Position numbers and translations under genes: made by a program. The notes under the pieces were generated by a model. That model was not told where the DNA came from. It did no database searches and saw only the letters and a list, made by a program, of their open reading frames with translations. Source: an uncultured Ruminiclostridium sp. (lineage in GTDB: Bacteria; Bacillota; Clostridia; Oscillospirales; Ruminococcaceae). Taken from it: a DNA stretch of 64,000 nt. The DNA is taken from the NCBI GenBank assembly GCA_934454635.1, contig CAKSFR010000003.1, forward strand, positions 124,001-188,000, read 5' to 3'. Positions 44,701-53,686 of the stretch are shown piece after piece (within the stretch, counting starts at the first letter, position 1; each line of letters opens with the position of its first letter).

Positions 44701-47003
44701 TACCCAAAATATCTCGGATTCAGCTTATCTTTCGGGATATAGAATGAATCCGCCATCCATGCTGATATATCTTCATCAAAGTAGGTATAGCACACCGTTA
44801 CGAGTTGATTTTCCACCGAGGCTACAAACGCAAACCGCAGTTTGTTGCGTTTTTCCTCGGGAGCATATTCCCGCCAGTTTTTACAGAGAAGCGTTTCGGG
44901 CGATATCGCTTCCGAGGTCTGCGTATCAATATAGATCCAGAAGTCCGGCGCAGAAGGATCGGTGTAAAGCTTATAGTACGGACCGTCGCTGTCAAAAGAA
45001 CCGAAAAAACGCAGAGAGTATTCTACGCTTGGATCAAGATCGTAAAAATCATACACATACTTTATTGCCGAGCGCTGCGCTTTAAGAATCCGTTCATTTT
45101 CCGCGGCGATCTCTTCGTCGGTGTGAATGCGCGAGCCTGTATAATATGTCAGGTAAGAGCCGTTCTCGGAAACAAAACCAATATCATATTCGGGCAGATC
45201 GCCGCCGTATATGTATACTGCGTCAACACTGTCGTTTAAGAGAGCGGTGATGTCGCGGTATTCAAATACTGCGCACATTTTCTCAAGTTCCCCCGTACAA
45301 TCCGCATGAATAACAGGCGAGGAGTAAAAATAAGGATTTTTCGGCTCAAACCAGACGCCGAGCGTTAATTGGGAATATAATATGGTGTATTTCGGCGAAG
45401 AACCGAGAAGTCCCGAAAAATCAGCTTTCTGCTCGTCGTCGCATGAATTGAAATAACAGTCCGAAATATTTTCGCCGAGGGCGTTGTTAAGGAGCGGAAC
45501 AAAGTCCGTTCCCTCATAGAAAAGGTCGGAAAGCTGCGTTATTTCGCGGCGTTCAACAAGGTCGTAAGCGAACGTTTCAAGATAATCGTACGAATCGTAG
45601 ATAGCATAACCGGCGTAGTGAGCGATGTCATAGGCGGGATAACCGAGAGCTACGAAAAGATAGCCGTTGCTTATTGCCGCCTCCATGACCATTCCGCCCG
45701 AACCGCGCCATGCACGCTTGGAAGAATCGGCGCCGAACGGGTCGTTTTCGTCTAATTTTATGTATTTGTCGCAGGAGTATGGGGCGAGTCGATCGCAAAT
45801 CTCTTTTAATTTTTGGTTCAGTTCGTTCTGAAGCTCCTCGTCGTTGAAGCAGGTGAATTTGAACCGCTTATCCGTAAGGTCGTATACGAAGCCGTTGTTT
45901 TTGTACAGGCTCACATACTGATATTTCAGCGGACGCTGAGGGTCGTCGTTCTTTCTGCCTGTTCCTACCGCTTCATAAGGCATGAGATTTTCGGGGAGAG
46001 CCATGCCGTTTACGGGGAGATAGCCGCTTTCGAGAACGGCGGTCTGTCCCTCGTCGGAAGCAACCCAGTCCATGAACGGCTTTGCTTTTTCGGCGGATTT
46101 GTCCGTGCATATCATATAGGTGCAGCTTGAAAGAGGATAGCTGCCGTCCGCCATAGTCGCTTTTGTCGGCTTAACGCCGTCCACGGAGATGAATCTGACC
46201 TTGTTCGCGTTTGCGTACATCTGCGCGGCGTAGGAATATACCGAATAGCCTATCGCGTTTTCGGCATTGTCGTAAGTAGCGACAGCGTCCATTATCCCGC
46301 CCATTCCATATTCAATGTATTTGGGTTCGGGCGCAATAAGCGTGTTCTCACCCATAAATTCGGTCATGTAATTCTGGCTGCCCGAATCCTTGTTGCGCTG
46401 ATAAGCGATAATAGGCTCGTCGTTTCCGCCGACCTCGCTCCAGTTCGTGATTTTCCCGCTGTAAATTCCTCGGAGCTGTTCGCTCGTGAGCGATTCGACG
46501 GGGTTGTTCACATTCACGACAAAGACGAAGCCCTCTTTTGCCGCGGGGACTTGGGTCAGCGTAAGCCCCTTGGCTTTAGCGCTTTCCTCCTGTTCAGCCG
46601 AAATCGGAACGCTGAATATCATATCGACTTCGCCGTTTATCAGCCGTTCGAACGACTTGTGCGTGGTCGTGTGTTCGACAAGCTCGCGCGCTCTGCTGTA
46701 TGTTATACCGAGAACATGGGATTTAAGCCCTGCTTCCAGCGGCGCCGCCGAGGTCGAACCGTCCATTTTGGGCAGCGAAGCGGCAATGTCGGGTTCGGGC
46801 TGTTCGGTGACAGAAGCCGATGCTTCGCTTTCGGGGGTCGTTTCGGGCGCTGAAGATGTCAACTCGGAGGTCGGCGCAGCTAACGACTGAGAAGCTTCCG
46901 ACTCGGGAGAAGAGAGCGGGGAAGAAGTATCCTCGGCGGGATTTTGCGCACACGCCGCGAGAAGTGTTCCGCATAAAATAAAAGCAAAAATTTTCCTTTT
47001 CAT
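44700..47003 (-). CDS. Lipoprotein fusing a PstS-like binding domain to an RsiV/DUF3298-like domain
   Basis: A 767-residue predicted lipoprotein. Signal MKRKIFAFILCGTLLAAC has lipobox LAAC, followed by a Ser/Thr/Glu-rich tether to ~75. Residues ~85-345 match PstS-type phosphate-binding proteins: FERLINGEVDMIFSVPISAE, LTSEQLRGIYSGKITNWSEV and YQRNKDSGSQNYMTEF. No pst transporter genes are nearby, so a sensing or scavenging role is more likely than import (inference). The C-terminal part (~385-767) resembles that of the lipoprotein at 12137-14512. ATG 47003 is preferred over 47009 because AGAGGA is then eight bases away. Confidence 0.8.
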   Translation of the reverse strand: MKRKIFAFILCGTLLAACAQNPAEDTSSPLSSPESEASQSLAAPTSELTSSAPETTPESEASASVTEQPEPDIAASLPKMDGSTSAAPLEAGLKSHVLGITYSRARELVEHTTTHKSFERLINGEVDMIFSVPISAEQEESAKAKGLTLTQVPAAKEGFVFVVNVNNPVESLTSEQLRGIYSGKITNWSEVGGNDEPIIAYQRNKDSGSQNYMTEFMGENTLIAPEPKYIEYGMGGIMDAVATYDNAENAIGYSVYSYAAQMYANANKVRFISVDGVKPTKATMADGSYPLSSCTYMICTDKSAEKAKPFMDWVASDEGQTAVLESGYLPVNGMALPENLMPYEAVGTGRKNDDPQRPLKYQYVSLYKNNGFVYDLTDKRFKFTCFNDEELQNELNQKLKEICDRLAPYSCDKYIKLDENDPFGADSSKRAWRGSGGMVMEAAISNGYLFVALGYPAYDIAHYAGYAIYDSYDYLETFAYDLVERREITQLSDLFYEGTDFVPLLNNALGENISDCYFNSCDDEQKADFSGLLGSSPKYTILYSQLTLGVWFEPKNPYFYSSPVIHADCTGELEKMCAVFEYRDITALLNDSVDAVYIYGGDLPEYDIGFVSENGSYLTYYTGSRIHTDEEIAAENERILKAQRSAIKYVYDFYDLDPSVEYSLRFFGSFDSDGPYYKLYTDPSAPDFWIYIDTQTSEAISPETLLCKNWREYAPEEKRNKLRFAFVASVENQLVTVCYTYFDEDISAWMADSFYIPKDKLNPRYFG

Positions 47004-47062
47004 TAGCATTATCCTCTCAAACTTTTTATGCTTTTATTTTAACAAATTATGATATAAATGTC

Positions 47063-47112
47063 AACCAAAAAACACGGCAGCGGCGGACATTTCTGCCCGC
47101 CGCCGTCGTGTA
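47063..47112 (-). terminator. Terminator of the HtrA protease gene
   Basis: CCGCCGC/GCGGCGG plus CGTGT/ACACG form one stem with a 3-by-3 internal bulge. On the reverse strand it is followed by TTTTTTGGTT. Confidence 0.65.
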
Positions 47113-47142
47113 AAGTATATAGGGGGAATCTCGTAAGCTGAA

Positions 47143-48510
47143 TTACTGTGAGCTTTCCGCAAGCTCAATCTCAATGTCAACGCTGTCAAGCGTTCCCGAC
47201 TCGTTCGCTCTTGCGACGGTAGCCGTTATCTTGTCGCCCACATGGAGCTTGCCGATAATCGACTGTACGTCGGCGACCGTTTCGACATTTGTGCCGTTGA
47301 TCTTTGTGATAACGTCCGATATGCGCAGGTTGCTTTTGCTTACGGGTGCGTCCTCGCGGATATCCGAAACGAGCAGACCCTTGGTGAGCTTTATGCCGTA
47401 AAGCTGCGCACGGTATTCATTGAGTTCAATTGTCGTTATTCCGAGAACGGGTCTGCTCTTTACATATCCGTAGCTGAGCAGGTCTTCCATAACGGGCTTT
47501 GCCTCGTTGATAGTAAGCGCGAAGCCTATGCCCTCGAACGTGTCCGTAATGATCTTTGAGTTTACAACGCCGACAACGTTGCCGTACATATCGAAAAGTC
47601 CGCCGCCCGAGTTACCGCTGTTGATTGCGGTATCGGTCTGGATAAGGCTTAATTTGTAGCCCTCTGAAAGGCATACGCGGTTAAGTCCCGAAACAATGCC
47701 CTTTGTCATTGTGTGAGCGAACATGATATCGCCCGTTACGCCGGGGTTACCGATCGCGCATACTTCCTGACCGACTTTAAGACTGTCGCTGTCGCCGATT
47801 TTTGCCGCGATGAATTTCTCGCTGCGGTCAATTTTGATTACTGCGATATCGGTCGACGTATCAGAGCCGATAACTGTCGCTTCATATTCATAGGTTTTTG
47901 AGTCGTCCTCGTAGTCGTTTACTTCGACTACCAGCTTTACCGCTTCGTCAACAACGTGAGCGTTTGTGAGGATATAGCCGTCCTCCGTAAACACGATCCC
48001 GCTGCCGTAGCCTGCATAAACCGGTTCATTGTTTTTCTGACTGCTGCCATGTCCGTCGCCGTAGCCGAAGAAATAGTCATAATATCCGCCGTAATCGCTA
48101 GAGCTTTGGTTCATGTACACCTTGATAAGCACGATCGTGTCGTTTACCGCTTCATAAAGCTCGCTGGCGGTATATGCTCCGTCCGCGCCGGTCGGAACAA
48201 CGCTTGAAGCGTTCACTTTCTGGCTTGCGCCTGAAGATGTGGAAGCGTTTATCGCGTCGATAGCCGATGAAACATCGCCGGGAAGATTTGCTTTATCTGA
48301 GTTGCCGGCAAAATTTGCATTCGATGATGAAGTGCCGTTATCCGAGGACGAAGTTTGCAGTGATGAAGCCAGATAAGCTCCGCCGAAGCCCGAACCTCCT
48401 CCGATTACCGCGACCGCGGCAACCAAAGCGACAACAGTTTTCATTTTGCCCTTGTTCTTTTTCGGGGGCTGTTCTTCTGTATACTGAGTTGTGTAATAGT
48501 TTTCGCTCAT
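47143..48510 (-). CDS. htrA: HtrA/DegP-type membrane-anchored serine protease
   Basis: A 455-residue envelope quality-control protease. A cytoplasmic charged N-terminus, a membrane anchor (VALVAAVAVIGGGSGFGGAYL, ~27-47) and a Ser/Asn-rich linker lead to the trypsin-like domain. Its triad is His in ILTNAHVVDEA (~185), Asp in TDIAVIKID (~217) and Ser in INSGNSGGGLFD (~297). One PDZ domain closes the protein (GLLVSDIREDAPVSKSNLRI, DVITKINGTNV). ATG 48510 is chosen with GAAAGGACGG ~9 bases upstream, rather than an in-frame start at 48549. It is monocistronic. Confidence 0.93.
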   Translation of the reverse strand: MSENYYTTQYTEEQPPKKNKGKMKTVVALVAAVAVIGGGSGFGGAYLASSLQTSSSDNGTSSSNANFAGNSDKANLPGDVSSAIDAINASTSSGASQKVNASSVVPTGADGAYTASELYEAVNDTIVLIKVYMNQSSSDYGGYYDYFFGYGDGHGSSQKNNEPVYAGYGSGIVFTEDGYILTNAHVVDEAVKLVVEVNDYEDDSKTYEYEATVIGSDTSTDIAVIKIDRSEKFIAAKIGDSDSLKVGQEVCAIGNPGVTGDIMFAHTMTKGIVSGLNRVCLSEGYKLSLIQTDTAINSGNSGGGLFDMYGNVVGVVNSKIITDTFEGIGFALTINEAKPVMEDLLSYGYVKSRPVLGITTIELNEYRAQLYGIKLTKGLLVSDIREDAPVSKSNLRISDVITKINGTNVETVADVQSIIGKLHVGDKITATVARANESGTLDSVDIEIELAESSQ

Positions 48511-48697
48511 TTTTTTGTACCGTCCTTTCTTTCTTGACTGTGACATCATTGTAACGCAGGATTGTGAAAAAAAAGTGACTGTTTTCTTAACATTAAATAA
48601 TTTCAGCGTAAATAATGGGTGATTTTTGAGGAATTGTTCGGATAAAACGCTGCAAATCGGCTCAATCGTGCTTCACGTGCCCCGCGCCTTTCCCCGT

Positions 48698-48888
48698 GTC
48701 GGCTTTATCCCGCAGCTTGCCAAACGGCGCGAAAGCGGGGGATAGTGCGCGCGGGCGCTGCCCGCGCTTTCGGCGAAGCCGAAAGCGCGTCTGCGGCGGC
48801 AAAGCCGCCGCAGTGCCGCGAAGCGAAGCTTCGCGGCGGCAGCGCCCGCGCGCTGCGCTCTTTCGCCGCAGGCGAAAGTGCGCAGCGT
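48698..48888. repeat. Multi-hairpin repeat, copy B
   Basis: It occupies the 395-base gap between htrA and the SCIFF maturase gene; the remainder of the gap shows no gene. The outer clamp is 16 perfect pairs (48747-48762 with 48838-48853). Inside are hairpins at 48763-48789 (12 bp, loop GAA), 48791-48813 (10 bp, loop AAA) and 48816-48836 (9 bp, loop GAA). A fourth arm follows outside at 48852-48886 with loop GCA. It is preceded by GGGATAGTGC and a partial head from about 48698. Confidence 0.85.
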
Positions 48889-48905
48889 TGCAAAAGCGCA
48901 GTATG

Positions 48906-50300
48906 TCAGTTATTTTCGTTAGCCTGTTCGAGTTTCACGCCAAGCGCTATGCCGCACTCGATGCGCTTGCGCATAAGCTCGCACTGGAGCGGCATAGGCT
49001 TGCGGACGTCGCCCTCGTAGATGAACGAGCCGGCATTGCAGCCGCCCGAGCAGTAGAATTTCGCCCAACAGTCCGCACAGCCCTCTTTACTGTAAATGTG
49101 CGTTTTCGCGAAATAATTCGCAATGTCGCCGTTTATCTTTCCTTCATATATATTGCCCATTTTCCATTCGTCAATACCGACAAACTGATGACATGGATAA
49201 ATATCTCCGTCTGGAGTTACCGCGACGTATTCGTTGCCGCAGCCGCAGCCGCGCAAACGTTTTATCGCGCAGGGACCTTGCTGCAAGTCGATCATGAAAT
49301 GGAAGAAATTGAACGGCTTTCTGCCGGTTTTTTCGACCTCGGAAGCCATTATGTCGTAAAGTCGATCGTAGCCCTTGAAAATTATCGGAAGATCTTTTTC
49401 GGTTATCGCGTAGTCCATATCCTCAGGCGCCGTAACCGGTTCTACGGAAAGCTGCGGAAAGCCCAGCGACGCGATATGTAAAACGTCCTCAACGAAATCG
49501 AGATTGAATTTTGTGAATGTTCCGCGAACATAATAATCGGTTCTGCCGGGGTTTGTTCTGCCCTCGACAAGCTTCTTGAACTTTGGCACGATTATATCAT
49601 AGCTGCCCTTGTTGTTTGGCGTAATGCGGATATTATCGTTGACTTCCTTACGGCCGTCGAGCGAAAGGACGCAGTTCGACATCTCGCGGTTGATATATTC
49701 GATTTTCCCGTCGTCGAGCAGCATACCGTTTGTGGTGATAGTGAAGCGGAAATTCTTTCCGTGTTCCTTTTCAACGCTGCGCGCATAATCGACCGTTGAG
49801 GTCACGGTGTCCCACGCCATGAGCGGCTCGCCGCCGAAGAAATCCAGCTCGAGATTCTGCCGACCCGCGGAGTGTTCAATAAGAAAGTCGATAGCCTTTC
49901 TGCCCGTTTCGGGCGTCATCAGCTTTCTGCCCGTTCCGAAATCGCCCGTTTCCGCGAAGCAGTACTTGCAGCGCAGGTTACAGTCGTGCGAAACGTGCAG
50001 ACACATCGCCTTTATAGGCGCTTTTACGGACATTTCGGCGTATTTGCGGTATTCGTCCGTGCTGAAAAGTATCCCGTCCCGATAAAGCTCATAAATTTCG
50101 TCGTAGCACTCATCAAGCTCCTCGCGCGGATATTCGGGAAGCGCCTTTGCAACGGCTTCGGGAAGCTTATTTTCGAGGGGCGGGGTAAGAAAACCGAGCA
50201 GGTCGTATACTATTTTATCAACAACATGAACGCCGCCGCTGTTTACATCAAGAACGATATAATTGTCGCCCTGATGAAAACGATGGATTGAATTGTTCAT
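48906..50300 (-). CDS. Radical SAM SCIFF peptide maturase (thioether-forming)
   Basis: A 464-residue enzyme that, in characterised relatives, uses SAM-derived radicals to link a cysteine sulfur to a threonine in the SCIFF peptide. The radical SAM cluster motif is HDCNLRCKYCF (Cys107, 111, 114). A peptide-recognition-like N-terminal region (~1-90) precedes it. The SPASM/twitch region (~340-440) holds auxiliary-cluster cysteines in LRGCGCGNEY, DIYPCHQF, KEGCADCWAKFYCSGGCN and LQCELM. The SCIFF gene lies 75 bases upstream on the same strand, and the spacing suggests one operon. Confidence 0.95.
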   Translation of the reverse strand: MNNSIHRFHQGDNYIVLDVNSGGVHVVDKIVYDLLGFLTPPLENKLPEAVAKALPEYPREELDECYDEIYELYRDGILFSTDEYRKYAEMSVKAPIKAMCLHVSHDCNLRCKYCFAETGDFGTGRKLMTPETGRKAIDFLIEHSAGRQNLELDFFGGEPLMAWDTVTSTVDYARSVEKEHGKNFRFTITTNGMLLDDGKIEYINREMSNCVLSLDGRKEVNDNIRITPNNKGSYDIIVPKFKKLVEGRTNPGRTDYYVRGTFTKFNLDFVEDVLHIASLGFPQLSVEPVTAPEDMDYAITEKDLPIIFKGYDRLYDIMASEVEKTGRKPFNFFHFMIDLQQGPCAIKRLRGCGCGNEYVAVTPDGDIYPCHQFVGIDEWKMGNIYEGKINGDIANYFAKTHIYSKEGCADCWAKFYCSGGCNAGSFIYEGDVRKPMPLQCELMRKRIECGIALGVKLEQANENN

Positions 50301-50375
50301 AGTTTATCCTCCTGATAACAAAATTCAAGGGCGGCAAGGTTTTATGCCGCCCTCTGAAATTCTCTTTTAAACAGC

Positions 50376-50519
50376 TTACTTAGCTGCTTCGCACTGCTGA
50401 TTAGCGATCGTGCAGGAAGTCTTGCAGGCAGACTGGCAGGAAGTCTGGCACTTGCCGCAGCCGCCCTTTGCAGCGGTTTCCTTTAAGTTAGCCTTATTGA
50501 TTGTCTGAATGTGCTTCAT
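50376..50519 (-). CDS. SCIFF peptide (six cysteines in forty-five residues)
   Basis: A 47-residue ribosomal peptide precursor. It starts MKHIQTINKANLKETAAKGG and then shows cysteines at positions 21, 24, 28, 32, 36 and 43, spaced CxxCxxxCxxxCxxxC. Thr and Ser residues between them (QTSC, KTSC, TIAN) are candidate thioether acceptors. GGAGG lies 10 bases before the ATG. The family is nearly universal in Clostridia; the mature product's role, possibly signalling, is not settled. The adjacent maturase confirms the call. Confidence 0.95.
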   Translation of the reverse strand: MKHIQTINKANLKETAAKGGCGKCQTSCQSACKTSCTIANQQCEAAK

Positions 50520-50551
50520 AATAAAAACCTCCGGGAGATATAATTTTCTTA

Positions 50552-50580
50552 ATTATAACACGTTTTTCGTCAAAATGCAA
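50552..50580 (-). promoter_or_regulatory. Promoter of the SCIFF operon
   Basis: On the reverse strand: TTGCAT, 17 bases and TATAAT, 33 bases before the SCIFF ATG. Confidence 0.7.
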
Positions 50581-50599
50581 TACCCAAAGCAATATTTTT

Positions 50600-51106
50600 T
50601 CAGCCCGCAGCGTCAAGTCCTTTCTCAATATAAAAAGGCACCTCCTCGGGAGGTATTCCGAGCGCGTAGGATAATTCGCCGCAGACAGAGCCTTCCGTTT
50701 CGCGGATTATGCGCTCGTCGGTGACTTTCGGCTTCTTTCCGCTTTGTCTTATCCGATTTTTCATATCGCGTATAGTGACGATGAGCCGTGCGATTTCCGT
50801 GCAGCTTCCGCCCGAAAGAATTTCTCTGAAGCGCTTGCGGCGTGCGTTATCGTTTTCGCATTTTATCGGCTCCTGTGCGGGCATAAGCCCGATTATTTCC
50901 TGTATCTGCGCCTTTGTGAGAACAAGGCGGATTTTCGGGTTCAGCCGAACCGCTTCAACGGGGATATATACCGTCGAACGCTCGTTTTCAACCGCTCTGA
51001 GAACGTAATATTCGTCCGTTTTTCCGTCAAATGTCTTTTCGGCAACTCCTTCAATGCGGCAGATTCCCTCCGCTGCATGAACGACTGCGTCGCCCGTTTT
51101 AAACAT
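50600..51106 (-). CDS. CarD/CdnL-family transcription regulator
   Basis: A 168-residue protein. The N-terminal RNA-polymerase-interacting domain (FKTGDAVVHAAEGICRIEGV, then DEYYVLR and VYIPVE, residues 1-~55) matches CarD/TRCF-RID proteins. The C-terminal part is helical (ILSGGSCTEIARLIVTIRDM, then YALGIPPEEVPFYIEKGL), as in CdnL. Such proteins stabilise open promoter complexes at rRNA and growth genes. AAAGGGGCGG precedes the ATG. Promoter-like ATGACA, 18 bases, TATACT lies upstream on the reverse strand near 51150. Confidence 0.9.
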   Translation of the reverse strand: MFKTGDAVVHAAEGICRIEGVAEKTFDGKTDEYYVLRAVENERSTVYIPVEAVRLNPKIRLVLTKAQIQEIIGLMPAQEPIKCENDNARRKRFREILSGGSCTEIARLIVTIRDMKNRIRQSGKKPKVTDERIIRETEGSVCGELSYALGIPPEEVPFYIEKGLDAAG

Positions 51107-51221
51107 ATTATCCGCCCCTTTCGTCGATATTCTAAATATCTAAATATAAGTATAGCATATCCGGTGAAAAAATGTCATAGGTAGTTTTCACAAAAAGGGG
51201 GACGCTGTTTTTTGTGCAGTT

Positions 51222-52442
51222 TTATCCCAGCGCTGCCGCGTAGGCTGTAGAAAATGCTATCTGGAGATTAAATCCGCCCGTAAATCCCGTAACGTCGATT
51301 ATTTCACCCGCAAAATAAAGTCCGGGGATTATCTTCGATTCCATCGTTTTCGGGTTTATTTCCTTAACGGAAATTCCGCCGTCGGTTATTATCGCCTCGG
51401 CTATCGGTCGGTAGGCTGTCACGGAAAGCGAGAAGTCCTTTATATTTGTGAGAAGCCTGCGGCGCTCCTCGCGCGTTACGGAGTTGCACTGTTTTTCGGG
51501 GGGGATCCCGCACTTTTCAAGCAGCGGGAGAATGATTTTTTCGGGGAGCAGCTTACGCAGCGAGTTATCGAGCTGCATATTCTTTCGTTCGGAGAAATCG
51601 CGGAGAATACGGCTGTCAAGCTGTTCTTCGGAAAGCGCGGGCTTTAGGTCGATATGCGCGGTATAGCGCCCCTCGCGTATCTCGTCCATGCGCGAGCTTG
51701 CGATCAGCACGAGCGGTCCCGATAAGCCGAAGTGTGTAAAAAGCATTTCGCCCTGTTCGCGGAAAATTTCTTTGTTTTTCTCACTGTCGCGGACGGAAAA
51801 AGCAACGTTTTTCAGGCTAAGCCCCATCATGCGCGAGCAGTCCTCGGCGGTTTCAAGCGGAACGAGCGAGGGCTTGAGCGGCGTTACGGTGTGACCTAGC
51901 CGCTTAGCCATGCGATAGCCGTCGCCGGTCGAACCCGTAACGGGGTACGAGAGTCCTCCCGTGGCGAGGATTATTTTTGCTGCGCGGTGAGCGCCCCGGT
52001 TCGTCTTTACACCGACAGCGCGTCCCTCCTCTGTCAGAATATCCTCGGCGCGCTCGCGGAGCAAAGTGACCCCAAGGCGCTTCATTTTAAAAAAAAGCGC
52101 GTCCACAATATCATACGCCTTATCCGAAACGGGGAAAACGCGGTTTCCCCGTTCGGTTTTAAGCGGAACACCCTCGCCCTCGAAAAAATTCATCACGTCA
52201 GACGGCGAACACATCGAAAGCGCGCTGTACAGAAAGCGCGGATTTCGCGGAATATTTTTCATGACCGCGTCACAGTCGCAGTTGTTGGTGAGATTGCAGC
52301 GGCCTTTTCCCGTAATTGCAAGTTTTCTGCCTACTTTTTCGTTCGGTTCGATAACCGCAGTTCTCATGCCGAGCTGTGCGGAGTTTATCGCAGCAAACAT
52401 TCCTGCCGCGCCCGCACCTATAATAATAACGTCAAAATCCAT
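51222..52442 (-). CDS. BaiN/HI0933-type FAD-dependent oxidoreductase
   Basis: A 406-residue flavoprotein. FAD motif DVIIIGAGAAGMFAAINSA opens the protein. KVGRKLAITGKGRCNLTNN near residue 36 and ATGGLSYPVTGSTGDGYRMA near 165 are hallmarks of the HI0933 family, and GEIIDVTGFTGGFNLQIAFS ends it. BaiN in bile-acid 7-dehydroxylating clostridia belongs here, but most members have unknown substrates and no other bai gene is present. A weak GAGGAAAAAATATG ribosome site precedes the ATG. Confidence 0.9.
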   Translation of the reverse strand: MDFDVIIIGAGAAGMFAAINSAQLGMRTAVIEPNEKVGRKLAITGKGRCNLTNNCDCDAVMKNIPRNPRFLYSALSMCSPSDVMNFFEGEGVPLKTERGNRVFPVSDKAYDIVDALFFKMKRLGVTLLRERAEDILTEEGRAVGVKTNRGAHRAAKIILATGGLSYPVTGSTGDGYRMAKRLGHTVTPLKPSLVPLETAEDCSRMMGLSLKNVAFSVRDSEKNKEIFREQGEMLFTHFGLSGPLVLIASSRMDEIREGRYTAHIDLKPALSEEQLDSRILRDFSERKNMQLDNSLRKLLPEKIILPLLEKCGIPPEKQCNSVTREERRRLLTNIKDFSLSVTAYRPIAEAIITDGGISVKEINPKTMESKIIPGLYFAGEIIDVTGFTGGFNLQIAFSTAYAAALG

Positions 52443-52547
52443 ATTTTTTCCTCTGATATTTTTGCTGTCCTACAATTTTACCACAAAAGGCTGAGTTTGG
52501 CAAGTGTTTTTTGGTACTTTTATTTTTGCAGGAATGGTGAAAATGTC

Positions 52548-52576
52548 TTGCATTTTTTCGATGAATATAGTATACT
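52548..52576 (+). promoter_or_regulatory. Promoter of the RpiR-family regulator gene
   Basis: TTGCAT, 17 bases and TATACT, 44 bases before the ATG. Confidence 0.7.
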
Positions 52577-52620
52577 GTAAATTGTGTGTTAGCGAGGATT
52601 TCGGAGGAGGCAGGTAATTC

Positions 52621-53484
52621 ATGCAGAACAGTCTTATTGCGGACATTGAAAGCAAGATGCCCGGTTTTTCCAAGAGTCAGAAGTATCTGGCAGGATTTAT
52701 AATCGAACATTACGAAAAGGCGGCGTTTATGACTGCGGCAAAGCTCGGAGCAGCGGTAAACGTAAGCGAGAGCACGGTCGTGCGCTTTGCGATAGAGATG
52801 GGCTTTGAGGGCTATCCCGAAATGCAGAAAGCGCTTCAGAATTACAGCAAGAACCGCCTTACTTCCGTTCAGCGGCTTGACATCGCGAGCGACAGGCTGG
52901 GCGGCGGAAACCTTATAAAAAATGTGTTTACACAGGACATGGAGCGGCTTCGGGTCACTCTTGAAAATATTTCCGAGGAGAACTTCAACGCGGCTGTTGA
53001 CCGCATTTTCGAGGCGGAAAAGATATACATTTTCGGCGCGATGAGCAGCAGTGTGCTTTCGCGGTTTTTGTACAACTACTTCAGCCTTGCGTTTGACAAC
53101 GTGATATACGTTGAACCTATCAACACCAGTGGAATTCTTCAGCAGCTTATACGCGTAGGCAGCCGCGACGTCATGATTTCGCTTTCTTTCCCGCGTTATT
53201 CAAAAAACACGCTTAATGCGACAGTATACGCAAAAAAGTGCGGTGCGAATATTATCGCGATAACTGACAGCCAGACCTCGCCGCTTGCGGAATACGCTGA
53301 CGAGTTGCTTCTCGCCAAAAGCGATATGGTAAGCTTTGCGGACAGTCTTGTTGCGCCGCTCAGTCTTATAAACGCGCTGCTTGTTGCAGTGGGAATGCGC
53401 TGTCGCCCGAAGCTTGAAAAGACGCTTGAAAAGCTCGAAGAAATGCTCGACGAGAACGAAGCGTACAAAAAGGACGACAACTGA
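52621..53484 (+). CDS. MurR/RpiR-family transcription regulator
   Basis: A 287-residue regulator. The N-terminal helix-turn-helix domain (~1-75) reads KMPGFSKSQKYLAGFI and KLGAAVNVSESTVVRFAIEM. A SIS sugar-phosphate-binding domain (~125-255) follows, with IYIFGAMSSSVLSRFLYNYF and VMISLSFPRYSKNT. Members sense phosphosugars and control sugar-acid or amino-sugar use; no such catabolic genes are adjacent, so the target is unknown. GGAGGAGG precedes the ATG. Confidence 0.92.
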   Translation: MQNSLIADIESKMPGFSKSQKYLAGFIIEHYEKAAFMTAAKLGAAVNVSESTVVRFAIEMGFEGYPEMQKALQNYSKNRLTSVQRLDIASDRLGGGNLIKNVFTQDMERLRVTLENISEENFNAAVDRIFEAEKIYIFGAMSSSVLSRFLYNYFSLAFDNVIYVEPINTSGILQQLIRVGSRDVMISLSFPRYSKNTLNATVYAKKCGANIIAITDSQTSPLAEYADELLLAKSDMVSFADSLVAPLSLINALLVAVGMRCRPKLEKTLEKLEEMLDENEAYKKDDN

Positions 53485-53492
53485 ACATAAGG

Positions 53493-53521
53493 GCCGCTTC
53501 CGAATGTGCGTCGGGGGCGGC
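53493..53521 (+). terminator. Terminator of the RpiR-family gene
   Basis: GCCGCTTCCGA pairs with TCGGGGGCGGC (two G-U) around a seven-base loop, followed by TTTCAATTTCTT. Its 3' arm is also the start of the head of repeat copy C. Confidence 0.6.
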
Positions 53522-53686
53522 TTTCAATTTCTTGATTTTTTTGCAGCGCTTTGCGAAACGCCGCGGTACGGGGATAGTGCACGTCCGCGCGGCGCGCGGT
53601 TTTGGCGAAGCCAAAACCGTTTTTGGGCGGCGAAGCCGCCCAAAGGCTGCTTTTGCCTGCGGCAAAAGCAGCCGCGCCGCGCGGAC
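53517..53686. repeat. Multi-hairpin repeat, copy C
   Basis: The head starts at 53517 (GCGGCTTTCAATTTCTTG) and ends in GGGATAGTGC at 53571-53580. The core 53583-53686 has a 14-pair perfect clamp (GTCCGCGCGGCGCG with its complement). It encloses hairpins 53597-53619 (10 bp, loop GAA), 53622-53644 (10 bp, loop GAA) and 53645-53673 (13 bp, loop TGC). No coding signal was seen in the surrounding gap 53485-54002. Confidence 0.87.

Noticed and set aside
48696..49481. A forward frame covering repeat copy B and the end of the SCIFF maturase gene
   Set aside because: It runs through the hairpin repeat and antisense to a well-supported gene, giving an Arg/Ala-rich translation without a ribosome site.
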